The position numbers were made by a program, and so were the translations under genes. This document shows, piece after piece, positions 28,469-39,637 of a stretch of 64,000 nt of DNA (position 1 is the stretch's first letter; each line of letters begins with the position of its first letter). The DNA lies in assembly GCF_014203755.1 (NCBI RefSeq), contig NZ_JACHJS010000001.1, positions 5,890,001 through 5,954,000 on the forward strand, written 5' to 3'. The notes beneath the pieces are model-generated. The model did not search any database. It was not told the DNA's origin and worked only from the letters and a program-made list of their open reading frames with translations. The DNA comes from Saccharothrix violaceirubra (lineage in GTDB: Bacteria > Actinomycetota > Actinomycetes > Mycobacteriales > Pseudonocardiaceae).

Positions 28469-31111
28469 CTACAGCGGCACCCGTGCCAGTTCGCCCCGGG
28501 ACGCGACGCCGAGTTTCGGGTACGCCTTGTAGAGGTGGTAGCCGACCGTGCGCGGGCTGAGGAACAGCCGGTCGGCGATGTCCCGGTTGCTCAACCCCGC
28601 GGCGGCGAGCCGGACGACCTGGAGTTCCTGCGGTGTCAACGCGCCCACCGGGTCCGGGCCGGGCGCCGGGCGGCTCTCCCCCGTCGCCCGCAGTTCCTGT
28701 CGTGCGCGTTCGGCCCAGGGCGTGGCGCCGAGTCGTTCGAAGGTCTCCGCCGCCGACCGCAGCGGGACCCGCGACTCGACCCGTCGGCGTTCGCGGCGCA
28801 ACCACTCGCCGTACAGGAGTTCCGTGCGCGCCCGCTCGAACGGACGAGCGGGCGACCGGTGCCGGTCGCGGGCGGCCAGGTAGTACCGCTCCTCGTCGGT
28901 GACCAGCGCCCGGCACCGGTCCGCGACCGCCAGCGCCCAGTCGTGCCCGGTCCCGTCGGCCCACTCGGCGTACCAGTCCGCCGCCCGCTTGGCCTGCCCG
29001 ACCTCGCCGACCCGGACCGCCGCCTCGACCAGGTCCGGCAGGCTGCCGATCGCGTAGAGCCGGGCGGCCCCGACGTCGGCCAGCCGTTCGAGCACGGCCT
29101 CCGGCCGGCCGAGCCCGAGGTCGAGCAACGCCGACGCGCACATCGCCCGCACGGCCGTCGGCGGCCCGCCGGTCCCGCCCAGCGCGCCCACCAGCTCCGC
29201 GACCCGACGCTCGTCGCCCGCCAGCGCGGCCTGCTCGGCGAGCACGCACGACAGGAAACCGACGCTGAACCCCTGGCCGATGTCGGCCGCGATGCGCAAC
29301 CCCTCCTCGGCGGTCTCCCGCGCCTCCCTCGGCTGCCCCAGGTTCAGGCGTGCCCGCGCCAGGTAGGCCAACGCCCGGGGCAGCGGTCCCAGCGCGCCGC
29401 TCGCCCTGGCCCGGCGTTCCACGGTCGCGGCGTGGTCGTACGCGGCCCGGTCGTCGCCGAGCACGAGGTGCCACCACGCCCTCGTCACGTCCTCGCGCGG
29501 ATCGGCGACCAGCTCGCGCATCGCGGCCAGCGTGTCGGGGACGTCGCACTCGTCGAGGCCGATCGCCGCCCGGGCCAGCGCTTTCACGCGGTGCGCGCCG
29601 GGCAGGCCCGAAGCCTGCTCGGCGAAGCCGCGCACGGCCGTGAAGTCCCGTGCGGTCCATGCGTTCTGCGTGGCCGTGAAGAGCAGTTCGGACGCCAGGT
29701 CCGGGTCTCCGGTCGCGGCGCAGTGCGCGGCCTTGCCCAGGATCGTGGCGGCCTCGGCCGACTCGCCGCGCTCGCCCGCGAGCGTGGCCCACACCCGCGC
29801 GACCTTGGCGTACTCCAACGGGTCGCGCAGCAGGTCGGCCGCCGAGTCGGCCAGCGCCGAGGCCCGGTCGAAGTGGCCCGCCTCCACGGCCGCCGCCGCG
29901 GCGAGCGTGAGCCGTCGGCCGCGGGTCTTCGGGTCCGGCGTCAACTCGGCGGCCCGGTGGTAGGCGGCCAGGACCGCGCTGGAGCCGCCGCGTTTGCGGG
30001 CGGTCTCCGCGAGCCGTTCCAACGCGCGGGCCACGTCCTCGTCGGGCGAGGTGGTCGCGGCGGCGAGGTGCCAGGTGCGCCGGGTCTCGTCGGCGACCAC
30101 GCCCGCCAACGCCCGGTGCGCGTCGATCCGCCCGACCAGGGACGCGCCCCGGTAGGCGGCGGTGCGCACGAGCGGGTGGCGGAACGCGATGCGCCCGTCG
30201 TCGGACCGCAGGAGTTGGCGCTGTTCGGCCGGTTCCAGGTCGGCCACGGACGCGCCGAGCCGTTCGGCCGCCGGGAACACCACACCCGGGTCGCCGGTGT
30301 CGTCGGCCGCCGCGACGAGCAGCAGGGTGCGCGTCCGCTCGGGCAGCGCCGCGATCCGGTCGGCGAACATCCGCCGCACGCGGCTGTGCGCGGGCAGCGT
30401 GGCCGGCGGGTGGGCGGGTCCGGCGGTCAGGTGCCCTTCCCGTTGCGCGGCGGGCAGTTCGAGCAGGGCCAGCGGGTTGCCGGCGGCCTCGCGGGCGATG
30501 CGCTCGCGCACGTGGCGCGGCAGGTCGGCCGCGTGCTCGGCCAGCAGCGCGAACGCGTCGTCGTCGGACAACGCGGTCAGCCGCAGCTCGGGCACGCCGG
30601 GCGCGGGGAACGGCGGCGCGTGCAGGTCGCGGGCGGCGAACACCACGGCCACGGACTCGGCGCGCAGCCGGCGGGCCGCGAACAGCAGCGCGAACGCCGA
30701 CCCCTGGTCGAGCCAGTGCGCGTCGTCGACCAGGCACAGCACCGGTTGCCGCTCGGCGAGTTCGGCGAGCAGGGCCAACAGCGCGACGCCGACGTGGTAG
30801 GGGTCGGTGTCGCCGCACTCGCCGTCGCCCAGCACGATCCGCAACGTCGCCGCCTGGCGCGGCGGCAACACGTCGATCCCGTCCGACACGCAGCGCAGGA
30901 GCAGGCTCAGCCCGGCGTAGGGCACGACCGACTCGGACTCGATCGCGGTACCCCGCAGCACCCGGAAGCCCTCGGCGTCCACGGCGCCCAGCAGCGCCGA
31001 CTTGCCGATGCCGGCCTCGCCGCGCACGACGAGCACCCCGCTGTTCCCGTCCCGGGCCGAGTCGAGGACCCCGCCTAAAACCGCCGACTCGGCGGCACGC
31101 CCGTGCAGCAC
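28469..31111 (-). CDS. Large ATP-binding LuxR-family (LAL) transcriptional regulator
   Basis: An 880-residue regulator of the LAL/MalT type. An N-terminal AAA/STAND ATPase has Walker A GEAGIGKS near residue 36 and Walker B-like LCLVDDAHWLD. A long helical TPR-like sensor region follows, and the C-terminus is a LuxR helix-turn-helix (LTPQELQVVRLAAAG...SNRDIADRLFLSPRTV). GTG at 31111 gives the common family start VLHGR; in-frame GTGs at 31120 and 31150 are alternatives. It follows the quinone-oxidoreductase gene by 65 bp and precedes the GH20 gene. Targets are not visible in the sequence. Confidence 0.9.
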   Translation of the reverse strand: MLHGRAAESAVLGGVLDSARDGNSGVLVVRGEAGIGKSALLGAVDAEGFRVLRGTAIESESVVPYAGLSLLLRCVSDGIDVLPPRQAATLRIVLGDGECGDTDPYHVGVALLALLAELAERQPVLCLVDDAHWLDQGSAFALLFAARRLRAESVAVVFAARDLHAPPFPAPGVPELRLTALSDDDAFALLAEHAADLPRHVRERIAREAAGNPLALLELPAAQREGHLTAGPAHPPATLPAHSRVRRMFADRIAALPERTRTLLLVAAADDTGDPGVVFPAAERLGASVADLEPAEQRQLLRSDDGRIAFRHPLVRTAAYRGASLVGRIDAHRALAGVVADETRRTWHLAAATTSPDEDVARALERLAETARKRGGSSAVLAAYHRAAELTPDPKTRGRRLTLAAAAAVEAGHFDRASALADSAADLLRDPLEYAKVARVWATLAGERGESAEAATILGKAAHCAATGDPDLASELLFTATQNAWTARDFTAVRGFAEQASGLPGAHRVKALARAAIGLDECDVPDTLAAMRELVADPREDVTRAWWHLVLGDDRAAYDHAATVERRARASGALGPLPRALAYLARARLNLGQPREARETAEEGLRIAADIGQGFSVGFLSCVLAEQAALAGDERRVAELVGALGGTGGPPTAVRAMCASALLDLGLGRPEAVLERLADVGAARLYAIGSLPDLVEAAVRVGEVGQAKRAADWYAEWADGTGHDWALAVADRCRALVTDEERYYLAARDRHRSPARPFERARTELLYGEWLRRERRRVESRVPLRSAAETFERLGATPWAERARQELRATGESRPAPGPDPVGALTPQELQVVRLAAAGLSNRDIADRLFLSPRTVGYHLYKAYPKLGVASRGELARVPL

Positions 31112-31176
31112 AACCCCCACCCACCCGACTCGTCGAGCCGCAGCCGTCACGTCCTCAAGCGCGTTTCGGCCCGCCG

Positions 31177-32133
31177 CTATTCCGCCGGCCCCGGCACCAG
31201 GACCACCTTGCCCACGACCGTCCGCTCCTCGACGGCCTCGTGCGCCGACCCCGCCCGGGACAGCGGGAACACCCGCACGACCGGGCGCAGCCGGCCCGCC
31301 GCCACGGCCGCCAGCGCCCGTGCCTCCCCCGTCCGCACGCTGCCCCGGCGCACCGCCGCCACGGTGAGACCCCGGCCGACTATGTCCACAGTGGACAGAA
31401 GCGTCGGTGTCCCCGAGGACGCGCCGGACAGCACCACCCGGCCGCCGCACAGCAGTTCCACGGCGGTACGGCCGAGCACCCCGCCCACGCCGTCCACCAC
31501 GACGTCGACCTCGCGCCCGCACAGCGCCGCCCGCACCCGGTCGGCCCAGTCCGGGTGCCGGTGGTCGACCGCGACGGCCGCACCCGCCCGCAGCACGGCC
31601 GACCGCTTGTCCGCGTGCCCGACCACGCCGACGACGTGCGCGCCGACCCCGGCCGCGCCCTGCACCACCAGGTGCCCCACGGCGCCCGCCGCACCCGTGA
31701 CCAGGACGACGTCGTCGGGTTCGGGCGCGGCGGCGTCGAGCGCCGCCAGCGCGGCGGCTCCGGCGCCGACGGCCGCGACCGCCGCCGGGAACCCGACACC
31801 GTCGGGCACCCGGTGCACGGCCGCCGCCTCCCGTACCACCAACGACGCGTACCCGCCGCCGACCAGGCCCAGCCGCGTCACGACCCGCACGCCCAGCCAG
31901 TCGGCGGGCACGCCCGGACCGACCGCGTCGACCCGGCCCGCGACCTCGCCGCCGGGCACGTACGGCAGCGGCACCCGGTCCGCGTCGCCCCGCCGCAGCG
32001 CGGTGTCGACCGGGTGCACGCCCGCCGCCTCCACCGCGATCCGCACCCGCCCCGGGCCGGGCCTCGGGTCGGGCACCTCCTCGAAGCGCAGCCGTTCGGG
32101 CCCGCCGAACGCGTGCAGCCGGACCGCGCGCAC
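31177..32133 (-). CDS. Zinc-independent MDR quinone oxidoreductase
   Basis: A 318-residue medium-chain dehydrogenase/reductase of the NADPH:quinone reductase group. The N-terminal GroES-like domain has GVHPVDTALRRGD and PGGEVAGRVDAVG, and the cofactor domain has TGAAGAVGHLVVQ (AxGxVG). The zinc-ligand cysteines of alcohol dehydrogenases are absent. The GTG start lies one base after the stop of the FMN-reductase gene, so these two redox enzymes are an operon. The substrate is unknown. Confidence 0.88.
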   Translation of the reverse strand: MRAVRLHAFGGPERLRFEEVPDPRPGPGRVRIAVEAAGVHPVDTALRRGDADRVPLPYVPGGEVAGRVDAVGPGVPADWLGVRVVTRLGLVGGGYASLVVREAAAVHRVPDGVGFPAAVAAVGAGAAALAALDAAAPEPDDVVLVTGAAGAVGHLVVQGAAGVGAHVVGVVGHADKRSAVLRAGAAVAVDHRHPDWADRVRAALCGREVDVVVDGVGGVLGRTAVELLCGGRVVLSGASSGTPTLLSTVDIVGRGLTVAAVRRGSVRTGEARALAAVAAGRLRPVVRVFPLSRAGSAHEAVEERTVVGKVVLVPGPAE

Positions 32134-32134
32134 G

Positions 32135-32716
32135 TCAGACCTCGTACGGCCGCCGGGCGCGGGCGTCCTTGAGCGCGTCGGCCCACCAGACGACCCGGTC
32201 CAGCAGCACCTTCGCCGCGCCGCCGACGGCCTCGGCCTCGTGCGGCTCGCCGTGCTCGTCGAACCGCTCCCAGCCGCTGTGGAAGCTCACCTGGTCGCGC
32301 ACGGGCACGGCGTGCACCTCGACGAAGACCTGCCGCAACTGCTCCACCGCGCGCAGCCCGCCGCCGACGCCGCCGTAGGACACGAACCCGACCGGCTTGG
32401 CCGACCACTCCGCGTAGTACCAGTCGATCGCGGTCTTCAGCGCCGCCGGGAAGCTGTGGTTGTACTCGGGGGTGACGACCACGAACGCGTCGGCGGCGGC
32501 CAGGCGCGGGCGCACCGCCTCGACGGCCGCGGCCACGGCGGGCGCGGGCTGCTCCCCGTAGGCGGGCAGCGCGTCCGGCAGGCGCACGTCGGCCAGGTCG
32601 AGCACGTCGTGCTCGATGTCGTCGCGCAGTCCGACCTGGCGCGCGAACCAGTCGCGGACGACCGGCGCGAACCGGCCGTCCCGCGTGCTGCCGATCACGG
32701 TCACGAGCTTCACCAC
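32135..32716 (-). CDS. NAD(P)H-dependent FMN reductase
   Basis: A 193-residue flavodoxin-fold reductase. GSTRDGRFAP near the N-terminus binds the FMN phosphate and VVTPEYNHSFPAALKTAIDW is the family signature loop. It probably reduces FMN, quinones or azo compounds. GTG at 32716 is chosen for GGAGG 6 nt upstream (a second GTG follows directly). It is co-transcribed with the MDR quinone reductase. The 58-bp gap to the next gene upstream holds its ribosome site. Confidence 0.9.
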   Translation of the reverse strand: MVKLVTVIGSTRDGRFAPVVRDWFARQVGLRDDIEHDVLDLADVRLPDALPAYGEQPAPAVAAAVEAVRPRLAAADAFVVVTPEYNHSFPAALKTAIDWYYAEWSAKPVGFVSYGGVGGGLRAVEQLRQVFVEVHAVPVRDQVSFHSGWERFDEHGEPHEAEAVGGAAKVLLDRVVWWADALKDARARRPYEV

Positions 32717-32774
32717 GGTGTTCCTCCCTCGGTTCGAGGACACCGACGCTACGAACCGGACGACCGGACCGGCA

Positions 32775-33665
32775 TCAGTCACGTGACCGGTCGGGCGACC
32801 AGTGCACGCCGTACGCGAGCCCGTCGACCAGGCCCGTGAACTCCACGAGCACCTCGTGCGCGCCGTTGAGCGACAGCTCGCGGCCCACCGGGCGCCCGGC
32901 GCGGACCACGTCCCGCGACACCCCGTCGTGCCGCCACACACCGCCGGGTAAGCGCTCCGGGTCGAACCGGACCAGCAGCGTGAAGTAGCGGCACAGCCGG
33001 TGCGGCACGTACACCAGCCGCGACCGGTCGGGCGGCACCCGCCGCATCAGGCCGTAGGTGTGCCGCTCGCCCTTCTCCAGCGTGCGCGGCAGGGCCAGCC
33101 CGTCCGGGGTGAGCCGCCCGCCGAACACCACCTCGACGTCCGCTTTGGGCACGTCGACCACGTCCAGCCCCGAGCGGGTGGCCACCACGGTCCGCCGCTC
33201 CAGGGCGTGTGGCCGCGGCACGTCCAGCCGCAGCACGACGTCGAGCACGTCCACGTACCACGCCCGACCGCCGTCGCCCCGGTCGGCCGCGGCCTCCGGT
33301 CCGCGCGCGGCGCGTTCGGCCATGCGCCGGTAGGCGTCGTCCATCCGGCGCCGGACCGTGCGCTCGTCGAAGCGGAACTCCTCGGCAAGGAAGGCCATCC
33401 GGCGCCGCAGGTTGGCGTCGGGCCTGCCGGGCGGCACGTTCAGCGTGACCCGGGCGATCACCTCGCGGTCGGCGGGCAACCCCGCCATGAGACCGTCGAG
33501 GTAGTCGAACAGCTTGCGCCGCAACACCTCGCCGTGATCGGCCGGTGTGGCGAACAGCACCGCGAACTCCGGTGCGACCCGGGCGTCCACGTCGTCGGCG
33601 ACCAGCCCGCGGCCCTTGCGCAGCCTCTCCAGCGCGTCGAGCACCACCGTCCGCACGTCCCTCAC
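32775..33665 (-). CDS. Conserved actinobacterial protein of unknown function
   Basis: A 296-residue cytoplasmic protein. The N-terminal 130 residues are helical and resemble a family of actinobacterial unknowns that start LDALERLRKGRGL and carry a putative winged-helix segment (MAFLAEEFRFDERTVRRRMDDAYRRMAE). The C-terminal half is beta-rich. No catalytic motif stands out. It begins 46 bp after the TIR gene's stop on the same strand, so the two may be co-transcribed. A dyad (AGTCCACTATGGACT, 33699-33713) lies in that gap. Confidence 0.55.
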   Translation of the reverse strand: MRDVRTVVLDALERLRKGRGLVADDVDARVAPEFAVLFATPADHGEVLRRKLFDYLDGLMAGLPADREVIARVTLNVPPGRPDANLRRRMAFLAEEFRFDERTVRRRMDDAYRRMAERAARGPEAAADRGDGGRAWYVDVLDVVLRLDVPRPHALERRTVVATRSGLDVVDVPKADVEVVFGGRLTPDGLALPRTLEKGERHTYGLMRRVPPDRSRLVYVPHRLCRYFTLLVRFDPERLPGGVWRHDGVSRDVVRAGRPVGRELSLNGAHEVLVEFTGLVDGLAYGVHWSPDRSRD

Positions 33666-33711
33666 CGCGCACCACCTCCGACCGGCCAGGGTAGCGACAG
33701 TCCACTATGGA

Positions 33712-35025
33712 CTAATCGCGCCTGTGGTCGATGGTCCGCCAGCGCTCGCGCAGGGCCGTGACGTGCGCCTCCACCTCGTCGGCGACCGCGTCGCGGGTCC
33801 ACCGCTGCCGGCGGAAGGCGGCCTCGCCGACCAGCGCCGCCGCGCCGCCGACCAGGACCGCGGTGACCGGGGCGAACCGGGACGCGGTGACGACCCCCAC
33901 CGTCCACGCAACGCACACCGCCGTCCACACCGGGTGGTCGGCGAGCGCCCACACGACCCGGCGGCGACGGCTGTCCCTTCGCAACAGCCGGACGCCGAGC
34001 GTCAGGCCCAGCAACGCCTTGCGGCAGCGCAACCTCGACGTCAAGGGTAGGCGGCGGTCGTGGCCCTCGTGGCCGGCGAGGTGGCGTTCCAGTCGGGCCA
34101 GGTCCTGGCGCAGGGCGACCGGTGCGACCGGTGTCGAGAGCCGCCGGGGCCACAACCGCTCGCGTTCCTCGTGCCGGAGCCGGTCACGGCGCAGGGACAG
34201 GGTCATGTGGATCACCGCGAACAGGACGATGCCCGCCATGACGAGTACTCCCACCGGCTCCACCCCGTCGGCGAAGACCTCGGCCGCGCAGAGGCCGAGG
34301 AAGCCGAGCACGAACGGCACCCCGACGCGGGTGTAGTACTCGGTGGGCGTCATGGGTTGCAACAGCGATTCGGCCGCACGGATTCGCTTGCGCCCCAACA
34401 GGACCACGACCGACACCAGCGCCACGGCCAGGGAGACGAGCAGCAACGTGCCGACCAGCGTCGCGTCGACCGGCAGCAGCAGACCGCCCAGGCCCGCGAG
34501 GGCGCCGACAGCCGCGAGCCAGGCCCGCGCGTCGGGCGCCGAAGTGCCGGTGCGCTCGGCGTGCGCCTGGGCGAACCCGGTGTCGACCAGCAGGGTCAGT
34601 TCCTCGGCCAACGCGTCGGCGTCCGCACGCGGGTCCGACGAGCGGACCCGCCGCGCCTGGGCCAGCGCGAACTTGCGCAGCCCGCCCGACAACCTGCCCT
34701 CGTGCGGCAGCACCGCGTCGTCGACGAGCACCGGGATCACGAGCTTGCCCCGGGCCAGCGCGGTCTCCAACTCCCAGCGGACCCAGTCCTTGCCGGTCTT
34801 GGCGTCCAGGTCCGCGAGCCAGTCCTCGTGCACCAGGGCGAGGACGACCTGGGACCGGTCGAGCCCCCGGCGCAGGTCGTCGGGGTAGGCGGCACCGGCG
34901 TCGATGGATTCGCGGTCCAGGTAGACGTTGCCGACGCCGAAGATCTCCCGCAACCGCTCCCGCAGCACCAACGCCACCGCGGTGGTGGCGGGCGTGGTCC
35001 GGTAGTTGATGAAAATCCCGCCCAT
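33712..35025 (-). CDS. TIR-domain membrane protein
   Basis: A 437-residue protein. Residues 1-130 are a TIR domain: MGGIFINYRT start, YLDRESIDAGAAYPDDL, LVHEDWL and the conserved WE in DWVRWELETAL, whose Glu (E85) is the position of the NADase glutamate in bacterial TIR enzymes. At least four membrane helices follow, in pairs around residues 195-240, 265-305 and 370-410. ATG at 35025 has TACGGT 8 nt upstream and no Shine-Dalgarno sequence. It is the paralogue of the TIR protein encoded at 54122-55528. Immune or signalling function is inferred from the family; the ligand and partner are unknown. Confidence 0.8.
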   Translation of the reverse strand: MGGIFINYRTTPATTAVALVLRERLREIFGVGNVYLDRESIDAGAAYPDDLRRGLDRSQVVLALVHEDWLADLDAKTGKDWVRWELETALARGKLVIPVLVDDAVLPHEGRLSGGLRKFALAQARRVRSSDPRADADALAEELTLLVDTGFAQAHAERTGTSAPDARAWLAAVGALAGLGGLLLPVDATLVGTLLLVSLAVALVSVVVLLGRKRIRAAESLLQPMTPTEYYTRVGVPFVLGFLGLCAAEVFADGVEPVGVLVMAGIVLFAVIHMTLSLRRDRLRHEERERLWPRRLSTPVAPVALRQDLARLERHLAGHEGHDRRLPLTSRLRCRKALLGLTLGVRLLRRDSRRRRVVWALADHPVWTAVCVAWTVGVVTASRFAPVTAVLVGGAAALVGEAAFRRQRWTRDAVADEVEAHVTALRERWRTIDHRRD

Positions 35026-35052
35026 GCCGCCGGACCGTAGCGGAAGCAAACC

Positions 35053-35250
35053 CGCGAGTCGTGCACTCGGACACCGCGAGTCGTGCACTCGGACACCGCG
35101 AGTCGTGCGCTCAGACACCGCGAGTCGTGCACTCGGACACCGCGAGTCGTGCGCTCAGACACCGCGAGTCGTGCGCTCAGACACCGCGAGTCGTGCACTC
35201 GGACACCGCGAGTCGTGCACTCGGACACCGCGAGTCGTGCACTCAGACAC
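35053..35250 (+). repeat. 22-bp tandem repeat array, nine units
   Basis: Exactly nine head-to-tail units of 22 bp, each CGCGAGTCGTGC then a/g variants of ACTCGGACAC. The units differ only at two positions (A/G in CACTC versus CGCTC, and G/A in CGGAC versus CAGAC). Each unit holds a small dyad, CGAGT-CGTGC-ACTCG. A degenerate tenth unit leads into the terminator at 35265. There are no spacers, so it is not CRISPR. It lies between the terpene synthase end and the TIR gene promoter. Confidence 0.95.
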
Positions 35251-35264
35251 CCGGAACACACGTT

Positions 35265-35290
35265 CGGGCACCCCCGACCGGGGGTGCCCG
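35265..35290 (-). terminator. Hairpin terminator of the geosmin synthase gene
   Basis: Perfect 11-bp stem CGGGCACCCCC / GGGGGTGCCCG with a 4-nt loop, 20 bp past the geosmin synthase stop on the minus strand. Confidence 0.85.
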
Positions 35291-35309
35291 AGTTTCCGTG
35301 CCCTGCCGC

Positions 35310-37679
<2,370 letters not shown>

Positions 37680-37834
37680 TCAGGCGGCACAGTCCAGCCG
37701 AACGGGCGAGTCGACGCACCTGCCCGTGCACCAGAATCGACGCGGCGACCGGCGGCGGGTGGTCACGCGAACGGCACAACCACCCATGATCACCCGAATG
37801 GGCAGCGTCCCAACCACCCCGATCGGGTCAGTCC

Positions 37835-37853
37835 CGAGGTTAGGCTGGCCTTA
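37835..37853 (+). promoter_or_regulatory. Iron-box (DtxR/IdeR-like) overlapping a leaderless promoter
   Basis: CGAGGTTAGGCTGGCCTTA matches the 19-bp DtxR/IdeR consensus at about 13 positions, best in the AGGTTAG arm. Inside it, TAGGCT (37841-37846) ends 6 nt before the ABC-transporter ATG at 37853. The repressor would thus cover both the -10 box and the start site. The match is by eye. Confidence 0.5.
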
Positions 37854-38650
37854 TGACCGACACCCTGCTCGCCGGCCGGGACCTGGTCCTCGCACACCAC
37901 GGGACGGCCGTCGTCCACGGTGTGTCGCTCGACCTGCGCGCGGGCACGGTCACCGCGCTGGTCGGCCCCAACGGCTCGGGCAAGTCGACGCTGCTGCGGT
38001 CGCTGGCCCGCCTGCACCGGCCCGCCGACGGCGCGGTGCACGTCGACGGCGCGCACGCGGAGTCGTTGTCCGGCAAGGAGTTCGCCCGCGCCGTCACCCT
38101 GCTCACCCAGCAGCGGCCGACGCCGGCGGGCGTGTCCGTGCGCGACGTCGTCGGCTACGGCCGCCACCCCTACCGCGCCGGGTGGCGGGGCGTGGACGTC
38201 GACGGCGTCCGGGCGGTCGAGCGGGCCATGGCGCTGTGCGGTGTCACGGCCATGGCCGGGCGGGGCGTCGACGAGCTGTCCGGCGGGGAGCTGCAACGCG
38301 TGTGGCTCGCGTCGTGCCTGGCCCAGCACACCTCCGTGCTGCTGCTCGACGAACCGACCAACCACCTCGACCTGCGCTACCAGGTCGAGGTGCTCGACGT
38401 GGTCCGCGACCTGGCCGACGAGGGCGTGGCGATCGGCGTGGTGCTGCACGACCTCGACCACGCGGCCCTGGTCGCCGACCACGTCGTGCTGCTCAGGGAA
38501 GGCCGGGCGCTCGCCACCGGCACACCGGCCGAGGTGCTCACCGAGGCCCACCTGACCGACGCGTACGGCGTGACCGTGCGCGTGACGCACGACCCGGAGA
38601 CCGGCGCTCCGCACTGCCGCCCGGTCGGCCGGCACGCACCACGTTCCTGA
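37853..38650 (+). CDS. Iron-siderophore ABC transporter, ATP-binding protein
   Basis: A 265-residue FecE/FhuC-type ATPase. Walker A GPNGSGKST, a FecE-like VSVRDVVGYGRHPY, signature LSGGELQR, Walker B VLLLDEPTNHLDL and switch His in VVLHDLDHA are all intact. It powers uptake of ferric siderophore with the lipoprotein and permease that follow. The ATG is leaderless behind an IdeR-like box, so transcription should rise when iron is scarce. It starts the three-gene operon 30 bp ahead of the binding-protein gene. Confidence 0.94.
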   Translation: MTDTLLAGRDLVLAHHGTAVVHGVSLDLRAGTVTALVGPNGSGKSTLLRSLARLHRPADGAVHVDGAHAESLSGKEFARAVTLLTQQRPTPAGVSVRDVVGYGRHPYRAGWRGVDVDGVRAVERAMALCGVTAMAGRGVDELSGGELQRVWLASCLAQHTSVLLLDEPTNHLDLRYQVEVLDVVRDLADEGVAIGVVLHDLDHAALVADHVVLLREGRALATGTPAEVLTEAHLTDAYGVTVRVTHDPETGAPHCRPVGRHAPRS

Positions 38651-38680
38651 TCACCGACCCACGAGGGAGGAACCGGACGG

Positions 38681-39637
38681 ATGCGCATCGCCGCCATCGT
38701 CGCGGGCGCGGCACTACTGCTGACCGCCTGCGGCACGACGGAGGACACCACGACGCCCACCGGCGCGGCCGGGGACGCGCCGGTCACCGTGACCGACAGC
38801 CGCGGCAAGGAGGTCCGGCTCGACGCGCCCGCCAAGCGGGTCGTCGCGCTCGAATGGGCCGAGGCCGAGATGGTCGTGTCGCTGGGCGTCACGCCGGTCG
38901 GCGTCGCGGACACCAAGGGCTACCGCACGTGGGACACGGCCGCACCGCTGGGCGACGAGGTCGAGGACGTCGGCAAGCGCAACGAGCCCAGCGTCGACTC
39001 GATCGTGGCGCTGGACCCGGACGTGGTCGTGATGGCCGCCGGACGCGAGGCCACGCTGGCACCGCGGCTGGAGAAGTACGTGCCCGTCGTGGTGACCAAG
39101 GCCAGTGACGCGAGCCGCAACCTCGACCGGCTGCGCGAGGACTTCACGCTCGTCGCGAAAACCCTGGGCAAGACCGCCGAGGCCGACCGGATACTGTCCG
39201 AAATGGACGGCAAGCTCGACGGCGCCACCACGGCCTTGAAAGCCAAGGCGGGCACGCCGTTCCTCATGGCCGACGGCTGGCTCAAGGGCAGCACCGTCGA
39301 CATCCGACCGTTCGGCAAGGGCTCGCTCGTGTCCGACATCGCCGAACGTCTCGGGCTGCGCAACGCGTGGACCGGCCAGGTGGACGCGCGGTGGGGCCTG
39401 GGCCAGACCGACGTCGAAGGCCTGACGGCGGTGACCGACCCGGCCACCGTCCTGTTCTACAGCGCGTCCGAGGACGACGTGTTCACCACGGGCCTGGCGC
39501 AGAACCCGGTGTGGCAGCGGCTGCCCTTCGTGAGCAGTGGCAAGGTGTACAAGTTCAAGCCCGGAACGTGGACGTTCGGCGGGCCGAGGTCCGCGGTGGC
39601 CGTGGCCGACCAGATCGTGGCGGCGCTGGCGAAGTGA
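38681..39637 (+). CDS. Iron-siderophore-binding lipoprotein
   Basis: A 318-residue periplasmic-binding-fold (FecB/FepB class) protein. The signal peptide ends at a lipobox, LLTAC, so the mature protein is tethered to the outer face of the membrane by its cysteine (about residue 17). PVTVTDSRGKEVRLDAPAKR and LDPDVVVMAA are family motifs. GGAGG lies upstream of the ATG. Its stop overlaps the permease start by 4 bp. Confidence 0.93.
   Translation: MRIAAIVAGAALLLTACGTTEDTTTPTGAAGDAPVTVTDSRGKEVRLDAPAKRVVALEWAEAEMVVSLGVTPVGVADTKGYRTWDTAAPLGDEVEDVGKRNEPSVDSIVALDPDVVVMAAGREATLAPRLEKYVPVVVTKASDASRNLDRLREDFTLVAKTLGKTAEADRILSEMDGKLDGATTALKAKAGTPFLMADGWLKGSTVDIRPFGKGSLVSDIAERLGLRNAWTGQVDARWGLGQTDVEGLTAVTDPATVLFYSASEDDVFTTGLAQNPVWQRLPFVSSGKVYKFKPGTWTFGGPRSAVAVADQIVAALAK

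Noticed and set aside
26629..28560. A 643-codon frame on the plus strand across the GH20 gene
   Set aside because: It is antisense to a clear GH20 enzyme and its translation is low-complexity Arg/Gly/Val-rich with no motif.
35053..35250. The tandem array as a CRISPR
   Set aside because: Units abut exactly with no unique spacers, the unit is only 22 bp and no cas genes are present.
34737..35261. Minus-strand frame with repeated RTTRGVRVHDSR-type peptides
   Set aside because: It is a translation of the 22-bp repeat, whose period shifts frame each unit; no start signal and no second conserved frame.
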